DNA from: Colocasia esculenta
Taxonomy: Eukaryota > Streptophyta > Magnoliopsida > Alismatales > Araceae
DNA length: 64,000 bases
Assembly: GCA_014218235.1 (NCBI GenBank)
Contig: CM024758.1
Span: 103,701,698 to 103,765,697, forward strand
Direction: 5' to 3'
The notes beneath the pieces were generated by a model, which did no database searches, had not been told where the DNA came from, and saw nothing but the letters and a program-made list of their open reading frames with translations. Positions 45,885 through 58,390 of this stretch are shown piece by piece (within the stretch, counting starts at the first letter, position 1; each line of letters opens with the position of its first letter). A program made the position numbers and the translations under genes.

Positions 45885-47370
45885 TTGTCTCTGTTTCCTG
45901 GGACACCCATCCTCGGGAGCCTGTTGAGGGAGTTCTCCGGGCTACAAGCAAGCTCGAGTTGACAGCCTAGTGTGGCGGACTTCAAAGCTGAGGGGAAAAT
46001 GCTGGTGGGCAGCAGTGTAGAGTCGCTTGTGGAGCTCCCTTAGCTGGTCTGTGTCTCCGAGGTGGTTGAGGTGTTCTTCCGGTGCAGACCAGTTAGTCCT
46101 TCTCACTGCCTCGCTCTGCGTTGGTTCCGGAAAAGCGTAGGGAGGGTAGCATGGGGCCGCAGCTCGGCGGGCTGTGGTGGTTAGTTGCGTGTTCTTTCCT
46201 GTGGCTCACTAGCTTCACTCTACATAGGGAGGTTGTAGGCAGGAGTCGGCGGCTGGCGTGCTAGAGGAGTGGACAGTGTGTCCTCCTCTTAGCTGCCTGT
46301 GGCGGTGGCTTGGTTGTTCTCACTGTGACGGAGTTCTCACATTATTCCTAAGTGAGTCTCGTCACCCTAGCCTGCACGATGGTTGTAGCCTAGCCGTGTC
46401 TAGTTCCGTGGGCTTTGTTGGTTTGGCCTTGTGGGCCGGGTTTAGTGGCTTTCGCTCTACGTGTTCTCTCGGGGTGTCTGGTGCAGGCACCCGACTGCTG
46501 TTTTCTGTAACCCATTCCTTCGTGCCATCCGTGGTGGCAGTGGCACTGACGAGTGTGTAGTCCCTGACCTCATGGTGTGTCCGGGGTCCAGGGTGGTTCT
46601 GCTTGTGGGCCCTTGACCTTGTGGACGTCCAAGGTAGCCGTGCTGGTGGTGAGACGTCTATCTCACGTGGTTGCTCGGAGTCTCTCTGGTAACACCTGGT
46701 TGTTCCTTCCTGACCTCGTGGAGGTCTGGGAGCCTCTTGTCTGATTGTGTGCCGAGGGTTGCTTCCGCATTATGTTTGACTATGCTAGTTCTGCGGGAGT
46801 CGTGTCTGGCCCGACCCTAGTTGTGGGTCGTGGTATTACTCTGTTTCGCTACTTTGTAGTACTCTGCAGTAGGTGTTTTCTCGCTTTACTGCTTTCTAGA
46901 GTAGTTTGCATCCGCTTTCGTTGTAGTTCCTACTGCTCTGGCTGGTAAGGGACTGGTTATCCCTATTGAGCCTTGTTCGCGAGGCTTAACCCCCTACTCT
47001 TTTCAGGTAGGGACTCGCTGTCGCAGGAGTTCGTTGTCGGACAGTTGTGGTGGCGGTTTGTACGCCGTGCGTTGCCAGCAGTGTGAGTTGTGAGCATGAG
47101 CGCTTGTACAGGAGTGAGTCGAGAGTTTCCTTTTTGCAAGTCCTCGGGGTATGCCCCTTAAGTACTGCACCTTTCTTTCTGTACCTGTACTTTTATTTGG
47201 GACATGTTGTACATAATTCCCTTATTATTGTACGAACTTTCTGTTATAGTTATTTGAATTCATTGCTTATCTCACTAGAGTAAATTATAACCCTTCCGGG
47301 TCTTCGGATCGTTGGTGGTGGTGCGACCTTCGGGGTCCCTCGCGGAGGTCCGGGAGGTCGGGTCGTTACA
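45885..47370 (+). repeat. G first LTR, part 2
   Basis: Resumes at the duplicated TTGTC and matches 49585-51061 closely, ending GGTCGTTACA. The two parts sum to about 2.88 kb, close to the 2855 bp of the intact second LTR. Confidence 0.88.
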
Positions 47371-48206
47371 TTCTGGTTTTTCCTCTGCGTGTGTTCCTGT
47401 GGAGCGTGTGGTTTAGTTTTATGGGGCTCCACAGTAGTTGTGTGTCCGTATCGGACAAGGAGGAGATCTAGGTGAGATCGAGTGGTGCCGATGGACACCG
47501 TCCTGTATGCCGTAGTGAGGTGCCAAGTTTTGGCTTCACCTCTGATGTCATCCATGTTTCTGTCACAGTGTGCCATGTTGGGGAGCGCATTACTCCTAGT
47601 TTGTGGCTCCGCGTGCGTTATGTGTCCTTGTTGGACCACGAGGATGATCTGGGTGAGATCTAGTGGTGCCGACGGACACTGTCTTGCATGCTGTGGTTTC
47701 TCCACGTGCATGTTTTCACTTGGTTCTGGGTCACCCTTTAGAAGCTCTCGTTTGGCCTTGCCGTAGGTGCTAGCTGTTACTAGTTGGCGGAGCCATTCAG
47801 CGGAGTCTTGCAGTTGACCTCTCGGCATTTTCCTTAGTTCCGTCAGTAGCTGGGACCTCTGTCTAGTCCCTGGTGACAGAGGGAGGTACTGACTGGTTGT
47901 TCTCAATAGCGTGGTCTGTTGACGGTTCAGTCACGTGCTTTCCGACTGGAGGTTTCAGTGTTTTTTGGTTGGTTCAGTGCGCGCCGCACCTGTGGAGTTG
48001 TCGACATCCGATTATGTTCTCTGCGCCCGCTGGTGGGCGCTCTGTGAGCGGTCAGATATCTGGTTAGGCACTCCCTTTGTGGCAGGGTCGTGGTGGTGAC
48101 CACCGGGAAGTCGTGGTACGACTTAGTGGTCCCTTAGCACCTATTGTGTTCTCCGACCGGGTTTCGCTTAATTTTGAGGACGAATTTTTTTTTTTGTTGG
48201 ATGTAT
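47371..48206 (+). other. Interior of element G
   Basis: Only 836 bp. No primer site at the left edge. 47400-47520 and 47580-47700 are related blocks about 180 bp apart (both contain 'agtggtgccga' and 'ggacac'), a degraded tandem duplication. Ends with gcttaattttgaggacgaa and a T run, as at the end of many plant Ty3 pol genes, but no proper polypurine tract. Open frames, including a long minus one running into the LTR, show no known domain. Confidence 0.65.
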
Positions 48207-51061
48207 TGTAACATGGGCTTTCTGGTTCCTTCGGTTGTGTGTTTAGATTACTAGACACTAACGCGTCCGCTCTGGGCAACGCTTTAGTTTCGCATCGGAG
48301 GTGCCCGACGCGACAGTCATCTGTGTCGCGACCAGTGGTTCCATCGCATTCTTGTCATGCCCGGTCAATGGGTCACGACATCGTTCCACTTTTTGGTCGT
48401 CTGATGCCTGTCAGAGGGACATGTGTGTCAGGGTGACCTGTCTAGTTGTCGCGGCATCCCGGAGGGATGCGTTCTAGTCACAGTGTGGCCGGCCGTCGTG
48501 TTAAGGTTTGTAACGCGACCCCCCGCCCCGTCGCGTTCTGAGGGCCGATGGCTAAAAGCCTTGGTCGGCGCCCCTTTTCCCTCCTTTGGCCTTTCTTCTT
48601 TCCCTCCTCTCTTAGGAGGGGATGTTTTCCCCCTCTCTTTCTCCGGCAGTTGAAGCTTGGGGAGCGGTGGAGCTGTAGTGGCGTCGTGGATCGAGGAGGT
48701 GACGGCCGTGGTGTCGTGAAGGCCCTTTGGGGTTCAGTTCTTCCAAAATCTGTGGGGATTTCTTGTGCCCTTTCCAATCCGGGTGGATTGGGAGTCCTCT
48801 TAGTGGATTGCATGTTTTTTAGCTTTCCCTATGCTCCCCTCCCCGTGATTGTGTAGTTGTAGTGCGTGTGGCGACCCCGGGATGTAGTATCCCGGCGGTC
48901 TGCCTCCCGTCTGATGTTGTGACCGCCGTGCGCGTCGCGACATCACAGGAGGTGTCACTTTGGTCGGGCGCGATCTTATCACAGCATGGTTAGCCGTCGC
49001 GATAAGAGTCGTGTCGCGACCCGGTTTCCTGTCGCGACAAGGTTCTTATCCCGATGCGCTTCCCTATCGCAACAGGGCACTTCTCGTAGTTGTCCTTCCT
49101 GTCGCGATGGTATCGCGACGGGCTAGGAGGGCGCGAAAGCACCTCGCTTGCCTCGGGTTTTTCCATGGCCTTGTTGGCATGTTTGTGTGCCCCAGGGCAG
49201 GGTTGCCCTTAGGACCTTCTGGTAGGGAACGCGGCAGGTTGCCTCCCTGCATTCAGTGACTAAAGGTGACACCTTCGTGGCCGTGTCCTAGTGGCGGTGC
49301 TAGGAGGCTCGCATCTATCTAATAATCGATTGTCTGTTGGTCAATTGATTATTAGAAGAGCGATGGTTTCTGTTCTGTTTGGTGGTGTTCCGGTTTCTCG
49401 GGCCGTGCCGTGTGTGCCGGCGTTGGCCGACAGCCCTTCTAGGGGTTTCCGGAGGGGGGTGCCGTACGTGCCTGTGCCTGCTGGGCTTGTCTTGGTTACA
49501 AGCTAGTTGTGCCAGTTTCTATGGTGGTTACCCCACCGGTTCTCTTTCGCCTAGTGCTCTACACTTGAGGGCTTGTCCCATTCAGAGGTTGTCTCCGTTT
49601 CCTGGGACCCCCATCCTCGGGAGCCTGTTGAGGGAGTTCTCCGCGCTACGAGCATGCTCGAGTTGACAGCCTAGTGTGGCAGACTTCAGAGCTGAGGGGA
49701 AAATGGTGGTGGGCAGCGGCGTAGAGTCACTTGTGGAGCTCCCTTAGCTGGTCAGTGTCTCTGAGGTGGTTGAGGTGTTCTTTCGGTGCAGACCAGTTAG
49801 TCCTTCTCATGCCTCGCTCTGCGTTGGTTCTGGAGCCACGTAGGGAGGTTAGGCGTGGGGTCACAGCTCGGCCAGGCTGCGGTGGTTGGTTGTGTTCTCC
49901 GCTGGGCTCACTAGCCTCACTCTACCTAGGGAGGTTGTAGGTAGGAGTCGGCGGCTGGCGTGCTAGAGGAGGGGACAGTGTGTCCTCCTCTTAGCTGCCT
50001 GTGGCGGTGGCTTGGTTTCTCTTTCTGTGACGGAGTTTCTCACGTTGTTCCTAAGTGAGTCTCATCGCCCTAGCCTGCACGGTGGTTGTAGCCTAGCCGT
50101 GCCTAGTTCTGTGGGCTTTGTTGGTTTGGACTTGTGGGCCGGGTTTAGTGGCTTCCGCTCTGCGTGTTCTCTCGGGGTGTCTTGTGTAGGCACCCGACTG
50201 GCTTTTTCTATAACCAGTTCCTTGGTGCCGTCTGTGGTGTAGTGGCATTGGCGAGTGTGTAGTTCCCTGACCTCGTGGCGTGTCCGGGGTCCAGGGTGGT
50301 TCTGCTTGTGGGCCCTTGACCTTGTGGAGGTCCAAGGTAGCCGTGCTGGTGGTGAGACGTCTATCTCACGTGGTTGCTCGGAGTCTCTCGTGTCGACTCT
50401 GGTCTCATGTGGTTGCTCCTTCCATGAGCCTCTTGTCTCGATGGGTGTGCCGAGGGTTGCTTCCGTGTTGACTATGCTAGTTCTGCGGGAGTCGTGTCTG
50501 GCCCGACCTAGTTGTGGGTCGTGGTATTACTCTGTTTCGCTACTTTGTAGTACTCTGCAGTAGGTGTTTTCTGCTTTACTGCTTTCTAGAGTAGTTTGCA
50601 TCCGCTTTCGTTGGAGTTCCTGCTGCTCTGGCTGGTAAGGGACTGGTTATCCCTATTGAGCCTTGTTCGCGAGGCTCACCCCCCTACTCTTTTCAGGTAG
50701 CGACTCGCTGTGGCAGGAGTTCGTTGTCGGACGGTTGTGGTGGCTGTTTGTACGCCGTGCATTGCCAGCAGTGTGAGTTGTGAGCGTGAGCGCTTGTACA
50801 GGAGTGAGTCGAGAGTTGCCTTTTTGCAAGTCCTCGGGGTATGCCCCTTAAGGACTGCACCTTTCTTTCTGTACCTGTACTTTTATTTATGACATGTTGT
50901 ACATAATTCCCTTATTATTGTACGAACTTTCTATTATAGTTATTTGAATTCATTGCTTATCTCACTAGAGTAAATTATAACCCTTCTGGGTCTTCGGATC
51001 CGTGGGTGGCAGTGCGACCTTTGGGGTCCCTGGCGGGGGTCCGGGAGGTCGGGTCATTACA
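48207..51061 (+). repeat. G second LTR (intact, 2855 bp)
   Basis: Starts TGTAACATGGGC and ends GGTCATTACA next to TTCGC. Differs from the first LTR mostly by substitutions, many at CpG. Carries the decayed hairpin series (48905-49130). Confidence 0.9.
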
Positions 51062-51066
51062 TTCGC
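51062..51066. other. Target site duplication of element G (right), TTCGC
   Basis: Matches 40969-40973. Confidence 0.9.
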
Positions 51067-52010
51067 CGCTATGAGTGGACCCCCTCCTACAAATGACCCT
51101 CGATGGTCTATTTATAGGCAACAGATGCTTGAATCGCATCGGCTACAGTGAACACGTCTCTTATTGGAGATGTGTTGGCCACGGCCGCCGTAATTAAGGA
51201 GCGCCGCATTTCCCGCTTGATTTGACCATTGTAGGGTATAGGCTATGGTTGAGAATCGCACCGGGGATGACCGCCGCGTTCTTGAAACACGTCAACCTAC
51301 CCCACCGTGAATTCATTTTTGGCACGTGGGCCATAAATGCGATGACTTCCGGAATCTAGAGTTCAGGTACAATACCTAATCGCGTTGGCACGGACGGATG
51401 CGATTCAGAGATTCCTCGGGATTCGAGGTACGGGCACTTGAGTGCGACTACTTTTGGGGCCTAGAGCCTAATCATGTCGACACGGTCCGACGCGTCTCAG
51501 ATTTGAAACGCGTCTGCACGACACAACGCGATAATGTATTTCCATATTTTTTTATGAAAATCTTTCCAAAACCGACATTAGAATCGCGTCACCTATAGCG
51601 AATGCATTCATGAAGTGGCAATGGGCTATCTCTGTAAATAAAATAAGCAAATTCCTTGTCGCGTCGTAGAAGGCCGTCGCGATAAGGACCATTTGGCCTA
51701 CTCGCATCCAACTTGCCTGGCGCGATAATGGGAATCAATGGAATCATGTCCACCATGCCAGACGCGTTTCAAAATGTGTCCCCCAGACCCGTCGCGACTT
51801 CATGAACGCGCCCCGAAGGCCCGTCGCGACTTGAAATGAATGCCCACGACCTCCGGCCAGCCTTGGAAATGAAGGGGAAGCACCGAGGAAGGATGGGTGA
51901 GATCTAGAAATATTGGGAAAACACTCTTTTAAGACAAAATGAGGGCTATTTGTGGCATTATGGCACAATATGAAATTTGCCTGAGGTGGAGTCAAATTCA
52001 CGTGTCTACA
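51067..52010 (-). repeat. 5' LTR of E1, right part
   Basis: Continues the E1 LTR after G and ends CGTGTCTACA. 51748-52010 duplicates 33510-33770. Contains scattered gtcgcgac/cgcgataa motifs at 51470-51800. No gene. Confidence 0.75.
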
Positions 52011-52629
52011 TCAGGGTCTGAATCAATCTCTTCATCTCTGCCCAATCAATTTGTTGCTGCTCATGGAGAACATATATTATGCCCATGAATTGAAAGCAGT
52101 CTGATACATTGTGCCTCAGATGGCGATGATATACACAATACTTAGTTTGGTCCGCCGCCATATTCTATTTGGCCTTCTCCGGAGGGAGTCTAAGGGCATT
52201 GAGAGACATGAGGGCTGCGATTATGTCGGCTAGACTCTCGAGGAGAGGAGGATACTGAGCTCTCTTGGGACCCTTGGGCTTTCTAGGAGCATAGCCATTC
52301 TGAGGTGGAGGGACTTGGTTGTATTGGCGTTGCTCCTGCTGGGGGTTTTGAGTTTGAGGAGGTGGTGGCCTATTGTTCCAAGGTTGTTGAGGGGGTTGGT
52401 TGTAAGGTGGCCTACCTACCAGACCTTGCGGATTGTTGACAGCACCTACTTGTTCATTGGTTTGCACCCCTTTGGTGATATGGCCTTGTTGCTTCTTGGG
52501 GTAGCGAGATTTTGGAGTTTCAAACATGGATGAACATGCGAGTCCTTGAGTTGGGTTTGAATAAAATGGGCTCGGCTATAGAGTTGGTGCATGGTAGTTA
52601 TATCATTCATGGCCAGGATGGATCGGTAG
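52011..52629 (-). pseudogene. gag: gag of E2, C-terminal part
   Basis: Continues the capsid core: SILAMNDITTMHQLYSRA near 52610, then a Pro/Gln/Asn-rich linker (52527-52165), then ADQTKYCVYHRHLRHNVSDC at about 52160-52100, a CX2H...HX4C arrangement like the degenerate zinc knuckle of Tat-type gag. The fragment ends against E1's LTR at 52010. A stop lies near 52164, just before the knuckle. Confidence 0.8.
52625..52629. other. Target site of F1 (left), GGTAG
   Basis: Nearly matches AGTAG at 56184-56188 (4 of 5). Confidence 0.6.
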
Positions 52630-55600
52630 TGTAACACCCCAGAAATTCAGTAATTAGAAGAAATTTGAAATAAACTGAAATGATAGATTCAATATTAGTG
52701 AAATAGCAAACACGTACGTGCCATTATCATACGTACAAAAACACAATAGGAAATTCCATAAAAATCATAGCTCAACTCTAAATAATACTCCCTAATGACC
52801 CACAAATAAATTCGTGCAAAGAAAAATCTGATAGTCCAACTTTAAGTCATTTTGCGACTGATTATCGTAATTAGGAATAAGTCGGAAAATCATTATCACA
52901 TGTACTTAACGGAGTCTTATAAAATTATGGATGGACTCCAAACAATATGTGAGGATAGCCCATAAAAGAAATTGGACCAATGGACAACTTATGACCATGA
53001 ACAAATTAAATTTGAAAATAGTAAATGAATAAAAATGTTCAAATAAAAATGTTGAATAGAAATTAAATAAAAGTCATGGTTAAACTCCCAAGAAGTGGAA
53101 TCAACCATTTAAATTATATTGGGCCAAGACAACTCTATTTGGGCCAAAGAACAAAAACCTAATGTTATAAAACCCCAAAATTCGTGACCTTAAATATGTA
53201 GAAAATAGGAAAGGGCGAATTAGGGCTAAAACTAGGGTAATTAGCCATCCATGGCAACCAAATTCGTACCTAGCCATGCTAGGACCTTCCCTAATGGTAT
53301 TCCTACTTCCAATGGGAAGAGAATCCACAAAACATGGTAGGCACCATGCAAAAACCGCAACCCACTTACCTAGTCTCTTTAGGACATGTAATAAACCCTA
53401 ATCATATAAAAGTTGGGAAGGTTTACCATTGAGTTGGGGTCGTGTGGAGGCGAGCTAGGGCATCTAGAGAGGAGGAGAACGGCCAAGAACTGAGCCTCTT
53501 CCCCAACCATCCTTTGCTACGACCTGTGCATTAACTAGTCTTAAATCTACACATAGGTAGGTGATCTCGGGCTTAACCTAAATGTTACTCATACCAATGG
53601 AAAGAGCATCAAGTCTAGTTTCGTTTGCATGTATTCTCCCTAATTTCCATGAACCATGTGAGTCGTATTAAGTGTTTTCCAAGAGTCGCGCAAAGATAGG
53701 GCTTTATGTGTTCTTATCATTTTTTGACGCAAATCGAGGCCAAATTGGGTCAAACCAAAATGGTGGTTTTCTTCTTATTGATGCCCTTGACACTTTTCAT
53801 GTTCAAAGTTTTGGCTAAAGACGTATGTATGTCAAGTTATAGGTCTATCATGATGGTATGTCACATTTTTCTGTGTTTTCGGGCAAGATCCAAGAATGCG
53901 ACGACACCAGACGTCGCGTTTCTTATTGCATGAACGCGATGTGCATGTACGTCGTGATTCTGATAAAAGCGACAGACCGTTCTGTCACGCTTTGAAGTTT
54001 GACTAGTCAACCCCAGCGCATGAAACTGTGTGCCGCATGGGTTTCAGTGCTGTCTTGAACGCGACAACATATTCCACCGCGATTTGACTTGTTTTCCTGC
54101 CCAAGAATTTCTGTCTATTTTTATATTCGGATTTTGAAGTCGACTCCTGAACGCGATGAATCGAAGCGTCGTGATTCAAGAGCCAACGCGACAGACAGGA
54201 CCGTCACATTTCTGAGGTAGTAATTGATTGGGTCATATCGACTCTATCTAAACACGACCGCTAGAGCCGTCACGATTTTGTTTTGAATTGCATTGGTTGT
54301 ATCAACTCTGTATAAACAACGACCGCTAGAACCGTCTTGATTATGGCCTGGATTGATTTGGTCGTATTTTCTTTGTCTAAATGCGACCGTTAGGTCCGTC
54401 GCGAATTAGTAACTTTGTACAGAACCGTGTTTTCACTATATATGGCCCTTTGAAGTGCGATGATTATGTCCGTCACGATTTAAAGGCCAACCCGAGACTG
54501 TTTTAAAGAGCTGTTTAGTTTACCATATACAAGCCCTATTGTCATATCATGTCATATAGTTATGCAATGACCTAAAAGTGATCAACCTACATGAAAACTA
54601 TAAGAATATGAACATCTATTCTAAGTGTTAATGATTGGTTGATTTCATCAACCATGTGATTGATATGAGCTATGATTATACTCTGTCTTGTTCATAATTG
54701 AAAAGTGTTGTGCTAAAAGTACAACAACCATGTGATAGATTGAATTGCATACATGACATGCATGTTTGTCATAAGCTTTCCGTGTTGTTTTTAACCGATG
54801 GATTGTGGATTGAGACACGGTCTATATGTCACATTGCACTTATAGGCAACCCTTTCTTGGGGGATTGGAAACTCACTGCTGGTCATTCCGTATCAGCAGT
54901 CTAGTGACCTTTCTCTTAAGACCTTCGTAAATCTTCGTACTTCGTGGATTCCCTCATGAAGACTGAGTTGGTTGTACCAATGAAGTACTCGGAAGATAGA
55001 TTGCACTTCTATTCTTATCTACTTCTCGTGAGAGTGATTTGATAACATTGAAACCAAGCCACTAAATGAAAAGATTGAACTAATGATATTAAGCCGTTAT
55101 GCTGCCGAAATTAATCTGGATCATGTCCCCTTGCATTGTTCCCTATCATCATTGACATGATCTTTAGTTCATCATTGTCCATTGCTTGGAAAATCATGTT
55201 GGCCATAAATGAATGAATGGAATTACCAGAAACTATTGAAACTTTCGTTCACAACCATGCCTGTGCAAATAGGGCCCAGTCTTGTCCTGGAAGGAGCACC
55301 CAAAATACTTATAAATCGCAACAGTATATGATCCATTTTGGTGTCTGGTAATCACCTAATTGACTGCAAGATTGATATGGGTAATTTCCACACTGTTATT
55401 GAATGATTGAATGATTGATTGAATTGTTATATGTGAAATGGCCAAATCTATTGTACATGTCATTGTTCATTGAATCCAATATGTCATTATCCATTGGAAT
55501 TCTACGGAATTCAACATGTGATATCTATTGTACATGCTACATGCTATTGAATCTCTTATATATGTCAAGTGATCGTACTGTCATCTATCTCATTGATAAT

Positions 55601-56183
55601 TGTTCCGTCCTATATGAGAATTGTCATAAATTGTCACTGAACCATCCTTGTACATGTTATAGTTTGAAACAATTTCCATCATTATCAACATGAGTATTGC
55701 ATGATAATATTGCCACTGTTAACATGTTAATTACGTAAAGCATGCCCGCACCATGAGATGTAAATCCTACTGGGTGCTAGTGTGCTCACACCTGCTTTCC
55801 TTAATATTTTCAGGTGATGATTATGAGGAATTGGAGAATGATGGTATCAGGGACGAGTGATGAGCTGCTCAATTGTACCTATCGTTATAGCTAGTCAGCC
55901 AAGATGAATAGAGTTGAAAGAGTCTGTAATAGATAAGTTTATTTCCTTTAATGTCATACATACTTTGAAATATAATATTGGGCCCTATGTTTGGCTTTGA
56001 TGATGTAAGGTTCCAAATTAGTTGAATGGAACTGAAATAAGGAGTATTTGGTTGACAATATTATTGTCTCAAGTTTGTTATTATACTTAGTTATTACTCT
56101 GAATTACTCGATTGTGATACTCATACTTGTATCGTTCACGCACCACGATATTTATTTCCGCTGCTAAATGTCAGGGCGTGACA
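52630..56183 (+). mobile_element. F1: solo LTR (3554 bp), A/F family
   Basis: Starts TGTAACACCCC, ends GGGCGTGACA, no primer site, polypurine tract or coding domain. Its ends match the A LTR read on its own strand, and its length (3.55 kb) matches A's 3.6 kb. TATA-like CATATAAAAG near 53403; CGCGAC-type motifs between 53895 and 54480, downstream of it. Splits E2 gag in the middle of the capsid domain. Confidence 0.82.
53895..54480 (+). repeat. CGCGAC/GTCGCG motif series in F1
   Basis: Repeated arms such as aatgcgac/gtcgcgtt, gaacgcgat/cgtcgtgattc, aagcgaca/tgtcacgctt, aacgcgac/accgcgatt and aaatgcgacc. Degraded but arranged in facing pairs as in A and F2. Confidence 0.65.
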
Positions 56184-57303
56184 AGTAGGTAGGGGTAGCA
56201 TTGGCAATCAATAGCTAGACATTTTCCTCCTCTAGCATGGGGCAGTGGACCTTTGTAGCTAGAGCTCGCCACCTGTCAACATAAACCACGAATTCTTCAT
56301 CGGCCTTCATCTTCTCGGCCACCAGATCCACAAAAGAATATTCGAGTCTGACCCAATCTTGGAACTACTGTAGAAACCTCTCTTGAACAATTTGAAAGTC
56401 CTCAGTTTCCTCTGGGATTAAAGAATAGAACCATTCGAGGGCCGAACCGTCTAATGATTTACTGAACAAGTACGTCATGAGGTGGCAATCATACTTGTGT
56501 GGATCAGATTCATATACAAAATCTTTAAGATGTACATAGGGGTCACCTGCCCCAGAGTATCACCTGTAGACGGGGAGCTCTGACTGGGGTAGAACTCGGA
56601 GATGCTGGAAAGAAGGGAAAGGAATGTCGGCAACCTTCGGGGGGTCTAGTTGCCTTCGCAGATCATGAAGCTCCCTCTTCATAGAGGTCCACTCCGCGAG
56701 GAAGTCGGAAGGGGACGAGATGTGTTGAGAGGGGACAAGGGAGCGTGACTGCTTCAAAGAATAAGACCTCTCACGGGGAAGAGCACTGTGTTCGGCCTGA
56801 TAATATGAAGAAATAGGGGGAGACTTGGGCCGAATTTCCCGTGTCAGGAGGTAACTAGGCTCAGGGAAATGAATGGCCCGTGGACGAAGGTGAGTGGGAT
56901 CTGCCATGGTAGATGGTACATGTGGCGCAGAAGCAGTAGGTGCGGAAGAAGCCTCCTGTTGAGAAGAACTATGAGAGGGTGGAGAAAGAGGGTGCTTGCC
57001 TTTGGCAGCTGCCAGAAATTCCTGAACTTGGTTTGGACTCAGATGGGGAAGGAGTTGACTGAATTCGGCGTGTGGGTCATCCACCTCGGAAGGAGAAGGG
57101 GGGCAAGACCGATCGTCAACAATAGTAGGGGGTTGGATCTGCCCCATGAGGGTGGCAGTAGAAGGCTGGCCCACATCCTCCAAAAGCTCGATGGGTAGAG
57201 AATCACCGGTAAGAACATGGAAATGGTCCATACCGAAAAGAGGATTATGATATAATACAATGGTTTTTGGAGACTTACTCGATAAACCTAAACAATGATG
57301 CAT
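56184..57303 (-). pseudogene. gag: gag of E2, N-terminal and central part
   Basis: ATG at 57303. A 247-residue open frame down to 56560 gives a Ser/Pro/His-rich N-terminus with RELHDLRRQLDPPKVADIPF near its end. After a stop near 56560 the capsid core reads LKDFVYESDPHKYDC, YLFSKSLDGSALEWFYSLIP, FVDLVAEKMKADEEFVVYVD, then meets F1 at 56188. Same domain order as E1's gag, diverged in sequence. Confidence 0.8.
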
Positions 57304-58367
57304 ATACCACCCCTAAACAAGTAGGGGAGACAATAAGACCACAAACAAACCTAGACTCTAACACACAAGAAGGGACAGTGAGATAAGAGGGAGTATATCA
57401 AACAAGCACTCAAGTTGACATGATTATTCGTTAAGTTTTTAGGGTTTACACTTAGCCTTTAGTGGATTAATTAAGGAAGTTGCACTCGGCAAAATAGGAA
57501 CCCTAGTAGGTATGTACTCGAGTACTCCGGTGTAGCTAAGGAGAAATAAACAACTCACACGTAGAATGGCTTGAACTAGGGTACAACTAGCCCGACAACC
57601 GTAATGTGCGTACAGCCACGGGGACTTACGGAGGCCCTTAGTAGTAGGCCCTGGTCAGCCCACGAGTGCTCGCAGGCGAGAGGGTCTCCACTACCAAGGA
57701 GGAGTCCTATCTACACGAAAGTAGTGTATGCATGAGCCTCTGTGCACCAGGGTGCATGCAAATTCTATCTTAAACTAACAAACAACAACTGATAGGTCTC
57801 TGCTGAAGTCACGCCGACTGGGTCCACCGCGACGTTATCGCGACCGAGGGATCGGTCGCGATAACCTCGGACTGCAGAAACCTACAGCTACACGCAAGCA
57901 ATGGACAAACAGACTAACCTAAGGCGTAATACAACATGGAAGAAAGCAAACACGAGATGAAGACTCCATGGGCAAACAAAAGTTGTGCATGAAACGGAAA
58001 ATAGCAATAGACAAGGTCATGGTAGCCCTACGTGTCGCGATCGAACCCGAAAACAAACAATGAAAGTAAACAGAAAACCCGAGTCCTTGCAGAGGGAATC
58101 ATGAGCATACAGGATATAGCAGCATAGAACATATGAAAGCTTCTAGTATACGATCAGGATGGAGAATAAGGAAGAGAATGCGTACCTGAAGTCACATCTA
58201 CCATTATGGACGCGATAAAGTCGCGGCCGCACGATACGGCGTGACAACAACAGAGGATAGAAACACAATAAAGCACAGAGGCAACCCTAACAGGATTCTA
58301 TTAAACAATTAAACACACAAAGATGGCAAGCAAACTAGAAAGAACGATGAGGCTAGCAGTGAAGGTC
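57304..58367 (-). other. Leader of E2
   Basis: Non-coding; contains a perfect 14-bp hairpin at 57834-57865 and further cgcgat motifs near 58210. Matches E1's leader in position, weakly in sequence. Confidence 0.55.
57834..57865. repeat. Perfect 14-bp hairpin in E2 leader
   Basis: Arms GTTATCGCGACCGA and TCGGTCGCGATAAC, loop GGGA. Same CGCGAC/GTCGCG core as the LTR hairpins of A, F and G. Confidence 0.92.
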
Positions 58368-58380
58368 CCACCGTGATCGC
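58368..58380 (-). other. Possible primer binding site of E2
   Basis: Minus strand TGGCGATCACGGTGGG; the LTR would begin at 58391 (plus strand TGTAATCACGGGG). The tRNA is not identified. Confidence 0.45.
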
Positions 58381-58390
58381 CAAAAGGTGT

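Larger units (their letters stand above)
40974..51061 (+). mobile_element. Element G: LTR element with 2.86-kb LTRs and an 836-bp interior
   Basis: Two LTRs starting TGTAACAT and ending GGTC(G/A)TTACA, flanked by a perfect TTCGC duplication. The first LTR is split by solo LTR H. Orientation is inferred as plus from the LTR's 'cccctactcttttcagg' end block and the GAGGACGAA tail motif (48178) before the second LTR. No gag, pol or clear primer site remains: an internally deleted Ty3-type element. Confidence 0.88.
33510..52010 (-). mobile_element. Element E1: pol-less Tat-related element, split by G
   Basis: Minus-strand element bounded by matching LTR ends: 33510-33770 and 51748-52010 share about 260 bp and both end GTGTACA/GTGTCTACA. 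Inside from the right: LTR, possible primer site, leader, gag (39023-37462), gag-like continuation, G-box repeats and a 3' region shared with element I. No protease, RT or integrase domain can be found. G is inserted in its right LTR with a perfect target duplication. Confidence 0.75.

Noticed and set aside
47250..47906. 218-residue minus-strand frame
   Set aside because: Crosses the LTR/interior border of element G against the element's orientation; GC-rich and without a known domain.
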